From Desulfobaculum sp044987625 (GTDB taxonomy: Bacteria; Desulfobacterota; Desulfovibrionia; Desulfovibrionales; Desulfovibrionaceae), in contig NZ_JBJDSB010000003.1 in assembly GCF_044987625.1 (NCBI RefSeq), positions 310,001 through 374,000 of the forward strand: a DNA stretch of 64,000 nucleotides, written 5' to 3'. The notes beneath the pieces are model-generated. The model was not told where the DNA came from. It did no database searches and saw only the letters and a list, made by a program, of their open reading frames with translations. Shown piece after piece: positions 35,460 to 43,705 of this stretch. Numbering within the stretch: position 1 is the stretch's first letter; the number at the start of each line of letters is the position of its first letter. A program made the position numbers and the translations under genes.

Positions 35460-36623
35460 ATGGTGTTTGGCACACGGCTTGGTCGACGACAGCTTTTGCA
35501 CATGCTTGGCGTTGTGGCCTGCGGCGCGGCGGTGACGCCGTGGCGCGCCATGGCGGCCGGGCCGGCGCTGGACCTTGGCCTTGCCGCGCAGCAGGCGCTG
35601 GATGCGGGCGAGGCAGGGCGCGCGGCGGAGCTGTTGACCCGGGCGGTGCGTCTGAATCCGGACGACGCATGGCTGTGGGGTCTCCTTGGCCGCGCCGAGT
35701 GGGCGCGGGAGCGGCGCGCCCCTGCGGCGCGCGCATTTCGCCGTGCTCTTGGTCTGCGCCCGGACGATGCCTATTCCCGCATGATGCTCGACATGCTGGG
35801 CCAGCAGCCTCTTGACGCACCCCCGCCAGCGCCCCCGCGCTCGGAATCACCCCTTGAACGCCGCGCCCGTGAGGAGCGCGAAGCCTACGCGGCGGAGCAC
35901 GGCGATGTCGCCCCGGGCGGCGCGGGATACCGCATCCGGCGCGTTGTGCTGGACCCCGGCCACGGCGGCTTTGACCCCGGCGCGGTGGGGCCGGGCGGTC
36001 TGCGTGAAAAGGACGTCAATCTGGCCGTCGCCCGCCACGCCGCGCAGGAGCTCAGCCGCGTGGCGCCGCATCTGCATGTGGCCCTCACCCGCAGCGCGGA
36101 TACCTATCTTCCCCTTTCTGCCCGCACCGCCGCGGCCAACCGCTTTGGCGCGGACCTTTTTCTTTCCCTGCACAGCAACGCCAGCACCCGCGCTGCGGCC
36201 CACGGCATCGAGACCTATTCTTGCTCCGAAACGGCCTCCAGCCGCGAGGCGCGCCGCCTCGCGGATTATGAAAATGCCGTGGTGCGCTTTGATGGTCCGG
36301 TGCCGCGCAGGGAGCAGTTTTTGGACCTTGAGGGCATTGTGTTCCGCTTTGAACGGCGGCGGTATTGGCGCGTGGGCGCGCAGGTTGCCCAGCGTATGCA
36401 GGCGCGGCTGGCCGATGGCTTGCCCTTTGCCGATCGGGGCGCCCAGCATGCGGACTTTTATGTGCTGCGCAAGGCGCGGATGCCCTCGGTTCTGCTTGAG
36501 ACGGGCTTTGTCTCCAACCCCGATGAGGAGCGCCTGCTCGCGGACGCCGCCATGCAGCGGCGCATTGGCGTGGCCGTGGCCGAGGCCGTGGTCGCCCTTA
36601 GCGCGCAGGAGGTGGCGGGATGA
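35460..36623 (+). CDS. N-acetylmuramoyl-L-alanine amidase with Tat-type signal and TPR
   Basis: The enzyme should cleave the amide bond between MurNAc and L-Ala in septal peptidoglycan. The N terminus MVFGTRLGRRQLLHMLGVVACGAAVTPWRAMAAG is a twin-arginine signal peptide (RRQLL), as in E. coli AmiA and AmiC. Residues about 38-110 form two TPR units (AGRAAELLTRAVRLNPDDAWLWGLLGRAEWARE). The catalytic Amidase_3 domain (about 155-385) shows VVLDPGHGGFDPGAVG (zinc His), REKDVNLAVA (zinc Glu), FLSLHSNA (zinc His) and VLLETGFVSNPDEE (catalytic Glu). ATG 35460 follows AGGGAG; the open frame back to 35340 is not used. Its stop overlaps the next ATG (ATGA). Confidence 0.93.
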   Translation: MVFGTRLGRRQLLHMLGVVACGAAVTPWRAMAAGPALDLGLAAQQALDAGEAGRAAELLTRAVRLNPDDAWLWGLLGRAEWARERRAPAARAFRRALGLRPDDAYSRMMLDMLGQQPLDAPPPAPPRSESPLERRAREEREAYAAEHGDVAPGGAGYRIRRVVLDPGHGGFDPGAVGPGGLREKDVNLAVARHAAQELSRVAPHLHVALTRSADTYLPLSARTAAANRFGADLFLSLHSNASTRAAAHGIETYSCSETASSREARRLADYENAVVRFDGPVPRREQFLDLEGIVFRFERRRYWRVGAQVAQRMQARLADGLPFADRGAQHADFYVLRKARMPSVLLETGFVSNPDEERLLADAAMQRRIGVAVAEAVVALSAQEVAG

Positions 36624-37528
36624 CGCGGCAGGGCGCGGGGGTGAACAGGCTACGCCGTGTGCGGCGTGGTGTCGCCGTGCTTGCGGTGCTGTTCGCCGCG
36701 CTGTGGTATGCGCATGCGGCGTGGGCCGGGCCGGAGGCGGAAGCCCCAGCTGGTGTGGACGCGCTGGTTTTGGCCGGGTCGCAGGCGCTCTATGACGGCA
36801 ATGTACAGGAGGCGGAGCAGTATTTGCGCCGCGCAGTGGAGGCGGACCCGCACAGCGTGTTTGCCATGAACCAGCTTGGCGCGGCCCTCGCACGGCAAAA
36901 ACGCTTTACCGAGGCGGGGCGGATGTTCACCCGCGTGCTGGCGCTGGATGAAGGGAATCTGTTTGCGTTGATATGGCGGGGCGTTTTGGCCCTTGAGGCC
37001 GGGCGGCCCGGCGCGGCGCGGCGCGCATTTGGCGCGGTGCTGGAGCGCGACGCCGCAAATCCGGACGCGCTGTATTTTCTGGGCGTGGTGCACGCCTCGG
37101 CGCGGGACCGGGACGGCGCGGTGCGCTATTTCACGCGGGCGGGGCAAGCGGCCATGCGCCTTGGCGGGGATCCGGAGGCGCAATACCGGCTGGGTGTGGC
37201 CTATCGGGGGCTGGGGCTAGCCGCCAATGCGGAATTGGCATTTGAGCGCGCCCTTGCTCTGCGTCCGCGCTACGGCATGGCTCTTGTGGAGCTTGGCTGG
37301 GTGCGCCTGAACCGTGGCGACCGGGCCGGGGCCGAGGCCGCGTGGACGCGCGCCGCCGGCCTTGGCGGACGCGCCGCCGAGGAGGCGCGCACCAGCATGG
37401 CGGCAACGCTCACGCGCGACGCCATTGCCGCGCAGGAGGCGGGAAACACCGCTGAGGAGCGCAAATTGTGGGGCCGGGTGCTGGAATGGGACCCGGAGAA
37501 CAGGGCGGCGCGGCACCACTTGCGCTGA
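36620..37528 (+). CDS. Exported TPR-repeat protein
   Basis: The 302-residue protein has an N-terminal signal peptide (LRRVRRGVAVLAVLFAALWYAHAAWAG). The rest consists of TPR repeats, for example ALVLAGSQALYDGNVQEAEQYLRRAVEADPHSVF, AMNQLGAALARQKRFTEAGRMFTRVLALDEGN and QYRLGVAYRGLGLAANAELAFERALALRPRY. TPRs mediate protein contacts, here in the periplasm. The start overlaps the amidase stop by four bases (ATGA), implying coupled translation and possibly a physical partnership with the amidase, which also carries TPRs. No enzymatic motif is visible. Confidence 0.87.
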   Translation: MTRQGAGVNRLRRVRRGVAVLAVLFAALWYAHAAWAGPEAEAPAGVDALVLAGSQALYDGNVQEAEQYLRRAVEADPHSVFAMNQLGAALARQKRFTEAGRMFTRVLALDEGNLFALIWRGVLALEAGRPGAARRAFGAVLERDAANPDALYFLGVVHASARDRDGAVRYFTRAGQAAMRLGGDPEAQYRLGVAYRGLGLAANAELAFERALALRPRYGMALVELGWVRLNRGDRAGAEAAWTRAAGLGGRAAEEARTSMAATLTRDAIAAQEAGNTAEERKLWGRVLEWDPENRAARHHLR

Positions 37529-37618
37529 ACCCGGCCGCAAGGTATTTATTTTGTTGGAACCATGCGCCGCGCAGGAGAGGGTCCTACGGGGCGACACAGC
37601 AATCGAGGAGAGCATCGT

Positions 37619-38551
37619 ATGAGACGGATGGCATGGGCCTTAACGATGGCGGCGCTGGTGGTGTGTCTCGTGGCTTCTGCGGCGATGGCGCAGACCTCAC
37701 AGACGACGCAGGGCGCGCCCTACGTGCAGGAAGCGGAACAAGGCTCCGTGAATTGGCAGACCGGCCTCATCACGGCAAAGGGTATTGGCGCGCCGCCGGA
37801 GAGCGGGGCGAATCAGGCGCAGCTGCGCGGCATGGCGCTGCGCGCGGCTACGGTCATTGCGCGGCGCAATCTGCTGGAACTCCTTAAGGGCGTGCAGATT
37901 GACTCCACCACCACGGTGGAGAACTTCATGGTCGCCAGCGACGTTGTGGTGGCGCATCTGCGCGGCTATTTGCAGAATTCCCAAATTTTGGACACGGCCT
38001 ATATGTCCGACGGCTCCGTGGAGGTGACCGTGGGGCTGCGGCTGCGTGGCGGTGTGGCGGACGTTATTCTGCCCAAGGCGTCGGAGTTCAACATTCAGCG
38101 CCCCGCGCCCGCCGTGGCTGAGCCGCAGGCGCCCGCAGAGGCGGCCCAAGCGGAGAATGCCACAGCCGGGGGTGACCCCATGGCCGAGGCCAAGGCCGCA
38201 GCGGACGCGCGCCCCGTCACCGGGCTGGTGGTGGATGCGCGCGGGCTGGGCCTGCGTCCGGCCATGAGCCCCCGCATTTTGGACGAGGACGGGCGCGAGG
38301 TTTACGGCACTGCCGCCGTCAAGCGCGGCTACGCCATCAAGCAGGGCATGGCCGGGTACGCCAAGGAGCCGGAAGGCGGCGCCGTGGCCCGCCGTGCGGG
38401 GGATAATCCGCGCGTGGTGAAGGCGCTTCGCGTGTCCGGCAAGGCCGGGACCGATGTGGTCATCGCCAATGCCGCGGCCGAGGATATCCGCGCCACCAAC
38501 AGCGAGTGGAAGTACCTTGCCCAGTGCCACGTGGTGCTCGTTCTCGACTAA
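37619..38551 (+). CDS. Exported LPP20-like protein
   Basis: The 310-residue protein begins with a cleavable signal peptide (RRMAWALTMAALVVCLVASAAMA) and no lipobox. Residues about 40-165 resemble the LPP20 family: GSVNWQTGLITAKGIGAPP, LRGMALRAATVIARRNLLELLKGVQIDSTTTVENF and MSDGSVEVTVGLRLRGGVADVILP. An Ala/Glu/Pro-rich linker (about 160-200) leads to a second domain, TGLVVDARGLGLRPAMSPRILDEDGREVYG, that recurs in other exported proteins. ATG 37619 has a GAGGAG site; upstream frame not used. LPP20 proteins are surface or periplasmic and poorly understood. Third of five consecutive exported proteins. Confidence 0.8.
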   Translation: MRRMAWALTMAALVVCLVASAAMAQTSQTTQGAPYVQEAEQGSVNWQTGLITAKGIGAPPESGANQAQLRGMALRAATVIARRNLLELLKGVQIDSTTTVENFMVASDVVVAHLRGYLQNSQILDTAYMSDGSVEVTVGLRLRGGVADVILPKASEFNIQRPAPAVAEPQAPAEAAQAENATAGGDPMAEAKAAADARPVTGLVVDARGLGLRPAMSPRILDEDGREVYGTAAVKRGYAIKQGMAGYAKEPEGGAVARRAGDNPRVVKALRVSGKAGTDVVIANAAAEDIRATNSEWKYLAQCHVVLVLD

Positions 38552-38587
38552 ACCGCTACTGCTCACCGAATATACCGGGGAATCATT

Positions 38588-39775
38588 ATGACGAAATATC
38601 AAGGCGTTTTGGCCTGTCTTCTGGCGGTTGCCGCCCTTGCGCTGGCCGGTTGCGGCGGCAAGGACGCGCGCACGCCCTCGGGCATGTGGGACAGCCCTTT
38701 GCACCATTTCAACAACGGCATTGAACTGCTGGACGAGGGCGACATCACCGGCGCCACCGTGCAGTTTGAGCTGGCGCTGCAGATTGACGGCGAATATCCG
38801 CCCGCCCTCGCCGGGATGGGCTACCTTGCCGCGCTGTCCGGCGACGAGGACGCCGCCGAAGACTCCATCGACGACGCCTACGACGAAGTGGACGACGACA
38901 TGCCCGTTGCGGTCCAGCTGTGGCCGTACATTTTGGACATCCGCTCCCGCGCCGCGCTCTACGCCGCAGGCCGGATGGACCGGGACGACTTTATCGAAGG
39001 CGTGGACGACGTGTTCGCCGACGCCTCGGAAATCGCCCCGGAGAATGCCGCTCTGTACTACTGGACGGGCGAGGCGTATGTGGACGCGCTGGAACTGCGC
39101 GCCGCCGAGGTGATGTTCCACCGCGTGCTGGAGATGAAGCACGGCTACGAGGAGCGCGCCCGCGCCCGCTGGGAAGTGGTGCAGGCGGCCAACCGCGCCG
39201 CGCCCGGCACCGTGGTGGGCAAGCGCATTGCCCTGCTGCGGACCATCACCCGCGCCGACCTTGCCGCGCTGCTGGTGGAGGAGCTTCGCGTGAAGCGCTT
39301 CTACTCCCGTACGCAGAGCGTTATGGACAAGTCCTTTCAGACGCCGGACCAGAGCCGCGCCGCCGTGGCCCTTGACGTTGAGGCCGCAGTGCGCGACATC
39401 GACGGCCACCCCCTGCGCGCGGACATCGAAAAGGTGCTCCATTACGGCGTGAAGGGGCTGGATCTGTATCCGGACCGCACCTTCCGCCCGCAGGCGGCGG
39501 TGACCCGCGCCGAGGCGGCCATGGTGTTTGAGGACATTATCGTACGCGCCACGGGCGACAAGGCCCTTGCCACCCGATACATCGGGCAGGAGAGCCATTT
39601 CCCGGATGTACGCGGCGACCATTCGGCCTTTAACGCCATTATGCTGTGCACCACGCGCGGCGTGATGCAGGCCGATATCCGCACCGGCGCGTTCCGTCCC
39701 CTCGGGCGGCTGTCCGGCGTGGAGGCCCTTGGCGCGGTGCAGCGCCTGCGGCATGAACTGCGGCTCTTTGAATAG
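38588..39775 (+). CDS. SLH-domain lipoprotein with TPR-like N-terminal region
   Basis: The N terminus MTKYQGVLACLLAVAALALAGCGG has a clear lipobox (LAGC, Cys 22), so the protein is likely lipid-anchored. Residues about 35-180 have TPR-like helical pairs (FNNGIELLDEGDITGATVQFELALQIDGEYPPALAGMGYLAAL; NAALYYWTGEAYVDALELRAAEVMFHRVLEM), with an unusually acidic stretch (DEDAAEDSIDDAYDEVDDDM) between. The C-terminal 190 residues look like S-layer-homology repeats: GVKGLDLYPDRTFRPQAAVTRAEAAMVFEDII and TTRGVMQADIRTGAFRPLGRLSGVEALGAVQRL. SLH domains bind cell-wall polymers. 395 residues. Fourth gene of the exported cluster. Confidence 0.85.
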   Translation: MTKYQGVLACLLAVAALALAGCGGKDARTPSGMWDSPLHHFNNGIELLDEGDITGATVQFELALQIDGEYPPALAGMGYLAALSGDEDAAEDSIDDAYDEVDDDMPVAVQLWPYILDIRSRAALYAAGRMDRDDFIEGVDDVFADASEIAPENAALYYWTGEAYVDALELRAAEVMFHRVLEMKHGYEERARARWEVVQAANRAAPGTVVGKRIALLRTITRADLAALLVEELRVKRFYSRTQSVMDKSFQTPDQSRAAVALDVEAAVRDIDGHPLRADIEKVLHYGVKGLDLYPDRTFRPQAAVTRAEAAMVFEDIIVRATGDKALATRYIGQESHFPDVRGDHSAFNAIMLCTTRGVMQADIRTGAFRPLGRLSGVEALGAVQRLRHELRLFE

Positions 39776-39822
39776 CGCTTTTTGGCCCCGCAGTGCGGGG
39801 CGAGTCTTTCACAAAAACCATA

Positions 39823-39863
39823 CGGCGCGGCATACGGAACCTTCCGCTGCCGCGCCGCTTTTC
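39823..39863 (+). terminator. Probable terminator after the SLH lipoprotein gene
   Basis: CGGCGCGGCA pairs with TGCCGCGCCG around a 15-base loop, followed by CTTTTC. A smaller CCCCGC/GCGGGG hairpin lies just upstream (39786-39800). The T-tract is weak, so termination may be partial. Confidence 0.5.
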
Positions 39864-39896
39864 ATTCAACACGAAAGGGTGTAATCGACATCGGTC

Positions 39897-40817
39897 ATGA
39901 AGTATCATCGCACTTTACTTGGAATCCTGTTGTGTGCGGCCCTGTTCGCGGCCGCTATGTGGAGTGGCCCCGCCATGGCTGGCGAGGTCAGCGTCGCGTG
40001 GCGGCCAGATGCGGAGGACGCCGTCATCACCAGCCGTTCCGGCGCGTTGCAGGTCGGTCTTGGCCGCGCTGTGGTGCAGGATGCCCTGTCGCTCCTGCCC
40101 GGCGAGCTGGACGAGGAGCGTGTGAATATGCTCCGCCAGCGGCTTTTGGATAAGGCATGGGACTACGTGCTCAGCTACTCCGAACGCGGCCTTGATGTCA
40201 CCGAGGACGAGCAGGGCACCATGAAGACCCTGCGCCTTGACGTGACGGTCAACCGCCCCGCCCTGAAAAAGGAACTCAAGCGCCTTGGCGTGTTCTACAC
40301 CGTCGCAACGCCGCAGGCCTTTGACATTCACCTGACGGATGGCGCATCCGATGCGTGGGACGACCTTGGCCGCTTGCAGCGCTTTACCGGCGTTCGCGTG
40401 CGCAGTGGGGCGTCTCCGCTTTTGCAAATCAGCCGCGACGCTGAAGGCGTGTGGACCGGCCGCCTGAGCCAGGACGACGAATTCTGGATTGAAGCCGACA
40501 AGGACCTGGCCCTCATGTGGGACCGCCTGTGGGGCCATTTCTTTACCCGTCCCGGTGCCGACGCCGGGCTGGTCTCGTCCCTGTCGCTCATCATTCAGGG
40601 CTGGTACGCCCCTGACGGCGCCAAGGCCTTTGATGCGGAGCTTCGCTCGTGGGACAAGGCGCTGGAATCCGCCGACCTCACCGAAGTGCATATGCTGCCA
40701 GACGGCATTGCCGCCACATGGCGCGTGGCTACACTCGACCGCGAGGCGCTGAAGGCACGTCTCGACGAATATCTCCCTCCCCGTGGGCTTTCCTATAGCT
40801 TTGACACCTTGCCTTAA
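39897..40817 (+). CDS. Exported hypothetical protein (DUF2066-like)
   Basis: The 306-residue protein has a signal peptide (MKYHRTLLGILLCAALFAAAMWSGPAMAG). The mature part shows ALQVGLGRAVVQDALSLLPGE, then LLDKAWDYVLSYSERGL, then LRLDVTVNRPALKKELKRLGVFYT, a layout I weakly associate with DUF2066-type exported proteins; this is a loose resemblance, not a confident assignment. No lipobox, enzyme motif or membrane helix beyond the signal is visible. It is the last of five consecutive exported proteins, separated from the SLH gene by a weak terminator, and precedes the phosphatidyltransferase gene by 93 bases. A start without a strong ribosome site. Confidence 0.72.
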   Translation: MKYHRTLLGILLCAALFAAAMWSGPAMAGEVSVAWRPDAEDAVITSRSGALQVGLGRAVVQDALSLLPGELDEERVNMLRQRLLDKAWDYVLSYSERGLDVTEDEQGTMKTLRLDVTVNRPALKKELKRLGVFYTVATPQAFDIHLTDGASDAWDDLGRLQRFTGVRVRSGASPLLQISRDAEGVWTGRLSQDDEFWIEADKDLALMWDRLWGHFFTRPGADAGLVSSLSLIIQGWYAPDGAKAFDAELRSWDKALESADLTEVHMLPDGIAATWRVATLDREALKARLDEYLPPRGLSYSFDTLP

Positions 40818-40910
40818 TCTGATTCCCTGTATTATGAATGAGTTGTCGTATATGGGCGTCCGCGGCGAAAGCGGGCGCCCGTATTCACCATTTCATAATC
40901 GGGGAAGGCT

Positions 40911-41486
40911 ATGCCGTTTTACCAGAGCAACTGGACCATTCCCAATATACTCACCGTCCTGCGCATCCTGCTGACGCCGGGGTTCGTGATGGCCTTTTTG
41001 AACGGCCGTGTGGACGTGGCGTGCGCCTTTTTTACACTGGCGGGCGTGACGGACGCGGCGGACGGGCTGCTTGCGCGTGTGCTGCATCAGCGCACCCACC
41101 TTGGGGCCATGCTGGACCCCTTGGCGGACAAGGTGCTGCTGACGGCGGCATTTTTGTGCATGGGCGTTGCGGAGTGGGTGCCCTCGTGGCTGGTGGTGCT
41201 GGTCATTAGCCGCGACCTTATCATCGTGGGCGGGCTTGCCCTGCTGACGTTTTGGGGCGTGGACATCCATGACGAGATTCGTCCGTCATTCATGAGCAAA
41301 CTCAACACCACCGGGCAGATTCTCATCACCTTTATGGTGCTGGTGCAGCATGCGGGCTGGTACGCCATGCCTCTGCCGATTCTTATTCTGACCTATGCTG
41401 TGGGAATTTTGACCGTGCTGACGGGCATAGACTACGTTCTGCGAGGCCTAGCCCTGTTCCCCGCCAATGGCGACGGAAAGCCGTAG
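40911..41486 (+). CDS. pgsA: CDP-alcohol phosphatidyltransferase (probable phosphatidylglycerophosphate synthase)
   Basis: This 191-residue integral membrane enzyme couples CDP-diacylglycerol to an alcohol (probably glycerol 3-phosphate) in phospholipid synthesis. It begins NWTIPNILTVLRILLTPGFVMAF, the usual PgsA opening. The catalytic motif is DAADGLLARVLHQRTHLGAMLDPLADK, matching D-G-x2-A-R-x8-G-x3-D-x3-D. Five or six TM segments follow. GGAAGG precedes the ATG at 40911. The substrate could be another alcohol, but the length and N terminus favour PgsA. Confidence 0.88.
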   Translation: MPFYQSNWTIPNILTVLRILLTPGFVMAFLNGRVDVACAFFTLAGVTDAADGLLARVLHQRTHLGAMLDPLADKVLLTAAFLCMGVAEWVPSWLVVLVISRDLIIVGGLALLTFWGVDIHDEIRPSFMSKLNTTGQILITFMVLVQHAGWYAMPLPILILTYAVGILTVLTGIDYVLRGLALFPANGDGKP

Positions 41487-41892
41487 CGCGGCGCGGCGGC
41501 CTTCCTGCGGATGGCGGCGTGACGGCGGGGGCTGACGGCGTAGTGTTTTTTCGCCCGCTGGCGGGGCTGAGATGGCGGCGCAGTGACGCTGCGCCGTGCT
41601 GAAGCCTTGCAGGACTTGGACTGGATGGGTGCGGCGCTATGAAGCGGCGTGCTGAAGCGGTCGGGGCTGAAGTGCTCTGCGACGGGTGCAGTGAGGCGCG
41701 CGTGGAGGCGTGAGCCGGGCTGGTATGACGCCGGGTAAACGCGGCCCACGGCCCGGAGGTGTTTGGCGGATTATGGTCCGTCACAGCGTTCTGGACGGGA
41801 AAGATAAGGCAGGATAAATAAAACCCGGACGGCGTGGAGTCGTCCGGGTTTTATTTATACGCGGAAAAAAGAGAGAAACGAAGACGACGACC
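41487..41892. other. Intergenic region between pgsA and tatA
   Basis: 406 bases between convergent genes. GC-rich and rich in GGCTGA/GGCGGC words, with no frame that has a ribosome site or family similarity. It ends in the strong bidirectional terminator at 41814-41856. I see nothing else. Confidence 0.45.
41814..41856. terminator. Strong bidirectional terminator between pgsA and tatA
   Basis: AATAAAACCCGGACG pairs with CGTCCGGGTTTTATT around a nine-base loop. A- and T-runs on both sides let it stop both convergent genes. Confidence 0.92.
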
Positions 41893-42090
41893 TTAGGCCT
41901 TGTCCTTGTCTTCTTCCTTTTCCTCTTTTGGGGTTACGTCAATTTCGCTGGGTTCGGACGTGGCCTTCTTAAAGTTCTGAATGGCCTGACCAATGCCGCC
42001 GCCGATTTCCGGCAGTTTCTTGGCGCCGAAGATTACCAGCACGATTACGAGAATAATCAGGAGTTCCCAAATTCCTAATCCGCCGATCAT
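41893..42090 (-). CDS. tatA: Sec-independent protein translocase subunit TatA
   Basis: The 65-residue protein has the TatA/E layout: a single N-terminal TM helix (GIWELLIILVIVLVIFG), the FGAKKLPEIGGGIGQAIQNFKKA hinge and amphipathic helix with the FG and KLP residues, and a charged tail (DVTPKEEKEEDKDKA). TatA oligomers form the pore through which folded twin-arginine proteins are exported; the amidase at 35460 is a likely client. A GGAGG site lies upstream. tatB and tatC are not in the window. It has its own terminator. Confidence 0.96.
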   Translation of the reverse strand: MIGGLGIWELLIILVIVLVIFGAKKLPEIGGGIGQAIQNFKKATSEPSEIDVTPKEEKEEDKDKA

Positions 42091-42273
42091 GTGATGCCTC
42101 CGTGTGAGTATTGTCAGTGGCTATACACGCGCGGAAAACCAAGGTCAAGACGGGGGAGCCTCGCCCGGCTTTGGAATTTGCTTGATATTTCGCAGGATAC
42201 CTGAAAGATTTTTAAAGACGCCAGCATTGGCTGGCGCGATTTTGCGATATTTTTGGCGAGAGGGGAGAGCAGC

Positions 42274-42687
42274 GTGGGAGATGATACCAAGGTCCGCAGA
42301 TTGCCCGGAGACAAGTGTGTCTTCTTCCGTCTTGGGTGCTGCATGTATAAAGAGGTGTTGAATCCCGGCTACCACGATGAATTCCGGTGCAAGGCGCTTG
42401 TGGACCTTGAGGCCGAATACGATACGTTCCTTGATAGGGCCGAGGCCTTTCATCTGGATGAGGAGATGGCCTCGCGCATTTGGCATTCGCGCCTGACGCG
42501 CTACGCACAGGGCGGGTGCGAGTGTCCGGACTTTCGCCCCGGCGAAGCGGACAGCGTACCGGGGTGCGCCTTTGCCTTGGGATTTCTGTGCCTGAAGGCC
42601 CTGCCGAAGTGTGGGGGCCAGTGTACGTACTTTCGCCTGCCGCCCAATGCCGCCCGAGATACCGCCCCCCATGACGACGAATCATGA
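42274..42687 (+). CDS. Cys-rich conserved hypothetical protein
   Basis: The protein of 137 residues has ten Cys: DKC, LGCC, FRC, GGCEC, PGC, FLC and LPKCGGQC, with an intervening acidic helix (ALVDLEAEYDTFLDRAEAFHLDEEMASRIW). The spacing does not match a standard ferredoxin or zinc-ribbon pattern that I know, but the number and clustering suggest metal or iron-sulfur binding. No signal peptide. The start is GTG 42274, behind an AGGGGAG site; the frame is open to 42253. The next gene begins 19 bases after the stop, so they are probably co-transcribed. Function unknown. Confidence 0.78.
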   Translation: MGDDTKVRRLPGDKCVFFRLGCCMYKEVLNPGYHDEFRCKALVDLEAEYDTFLDRAEAFHLDEEMASRIWHSRLTRYAQGGCECPDFRPGEADSVPGCAFALGFLCLKALPKCGGQCTYFRLPPNAARDTAPHDDES

Positions 42688-42706
42688 CCCGCAAGAGAGA
42701 GCACGA

Positions 42707-43546
42707 ATGGAATTGACCCGCGATATTCTCTTTTTCCCGGAAATGCATGCCCCGGAAGGCGCGCAGTATCCCGCCACCATCAAGTTTTTTGACCCCGGTC
42801 TGGCCGACCCCGCAGACGGGCGTTACCTTATGCCCGAGGGGCTTCCTCTGTCCCGGCAGGACGCCATGAACTGGCTGGGGCAGACCACAGGCTACGCCGA
42901 GTTGTTCCAAAAGCCCGGCGACCTGCGCGCCCACAGCGCCACGCACGAGGACTTCTTTACCGGTTCGACCATGGACATCGCCAGCGAGCTGATGGCCATG
43001 GAGGCCCCCCGCGCGGAAAAGGCCGAGGCAGACGATGCGGCGGCTTCCAGTGCGGCCAAGGCGCAGGGTGTGTTGCTCCTTGCATGGCTGCGCGAGCAGC
43101 GCTACCGCGAACTGTCGTCCCTTGATGCCGGTCTGGACAAGGTCTGGGAGATGTTCGACGAAACCGTTGGGCTGGACCCGGACGACCGCGACGAGATTGA
43201 CCACCTGGACGCCGATGTGTTCGCCCCGCTTGGCGAGGTGGCTCCCTATGCCGAAAATGGCGTGTGGAAGCCCGTGCTGGAGGCCATGCTCCGCCTTTTG
43301 CCCGAACAGACGGTGCTTTTCGTCCGCGAACAGGCCGTTGTTGACGAATGGGTGGACGCGGGGCTGACCTTTGCCGACCCTACGCCGGAACTGGCCGAAG
43401 CCGCGCAGGACGCGCCCCTTGCCGAGGGTGAGCGGCTGGCTTTGCTGGTTGCGCCCGGCTATCAGTTGTCCCTGCGCGCCAAGCTCCCCGAGGGCAGTGC
43501 GTGGCTTGCGGGCGACCGGACCATGCTTGTGGTTCTGCGCGGGTAA
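42707..43546 (+). CDS. Conserved hypothetical protein
   Basis: I do not recognise a domain in this 279-residue protein. It is acidic and soluble, with no signal peptide. It begins MELTRDILFFPEMHAPEGAQYPATIKFFDPGL and has a central Ala-rich helix (AEADDAAASSAAKAQGVLLLAWLREQRYRELSSL) and a C-terminal beta-rich end (ALLVAPGYQLSLRAKLPEGSAWLAGDRTMLVVLRG). ATG 42707 follows AGAGAGAGC; the open frame back to 42611 overlaps the upstream gene. It lies between the Cys-rich protein and a HAD hydrolase on the same strand. Probably a lineage-specific family; function unknown. Confidence 0.75.
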   Translation: MELTRDILFFPEMHAPEGAQYPATIKFFDPGLADPADGRYLMPEGLPLSRQDAMNWLGQTTGYAELFQKPGDLRAHSATHEDFFTGSTMDIASELMAMEAPRAEKAEADDAAASSAAKAQGVLLLAWLREQRYRELSSLDAGLDKVWEMFDETVGLDPDDRDEIDHLDADVFAPLGEVAPYAENGVWKPVLEAMLRLLPEQTVLFVREQAVVDEWVDAGLTFADPTPELAEAAQDAPLAEGERLALLVAPGYQLSLRAKLPEGSAWLAGDRTMLVVLRG

Positions 43547-43705
43547 TCCACTGCGCGTTTGACGTCCCCCCGGCGCAATTCGGGCGCACACCTGACAGAA
43601 TCCGGGGCAGAACTTCGGGCACACCTTGGGCGGCAGCGCACGTGCCGCCGCCATGACACACCATCGCGCCCCAGCGCGCGACAAGACGGACAAGGACGAT
43701 TGTTC

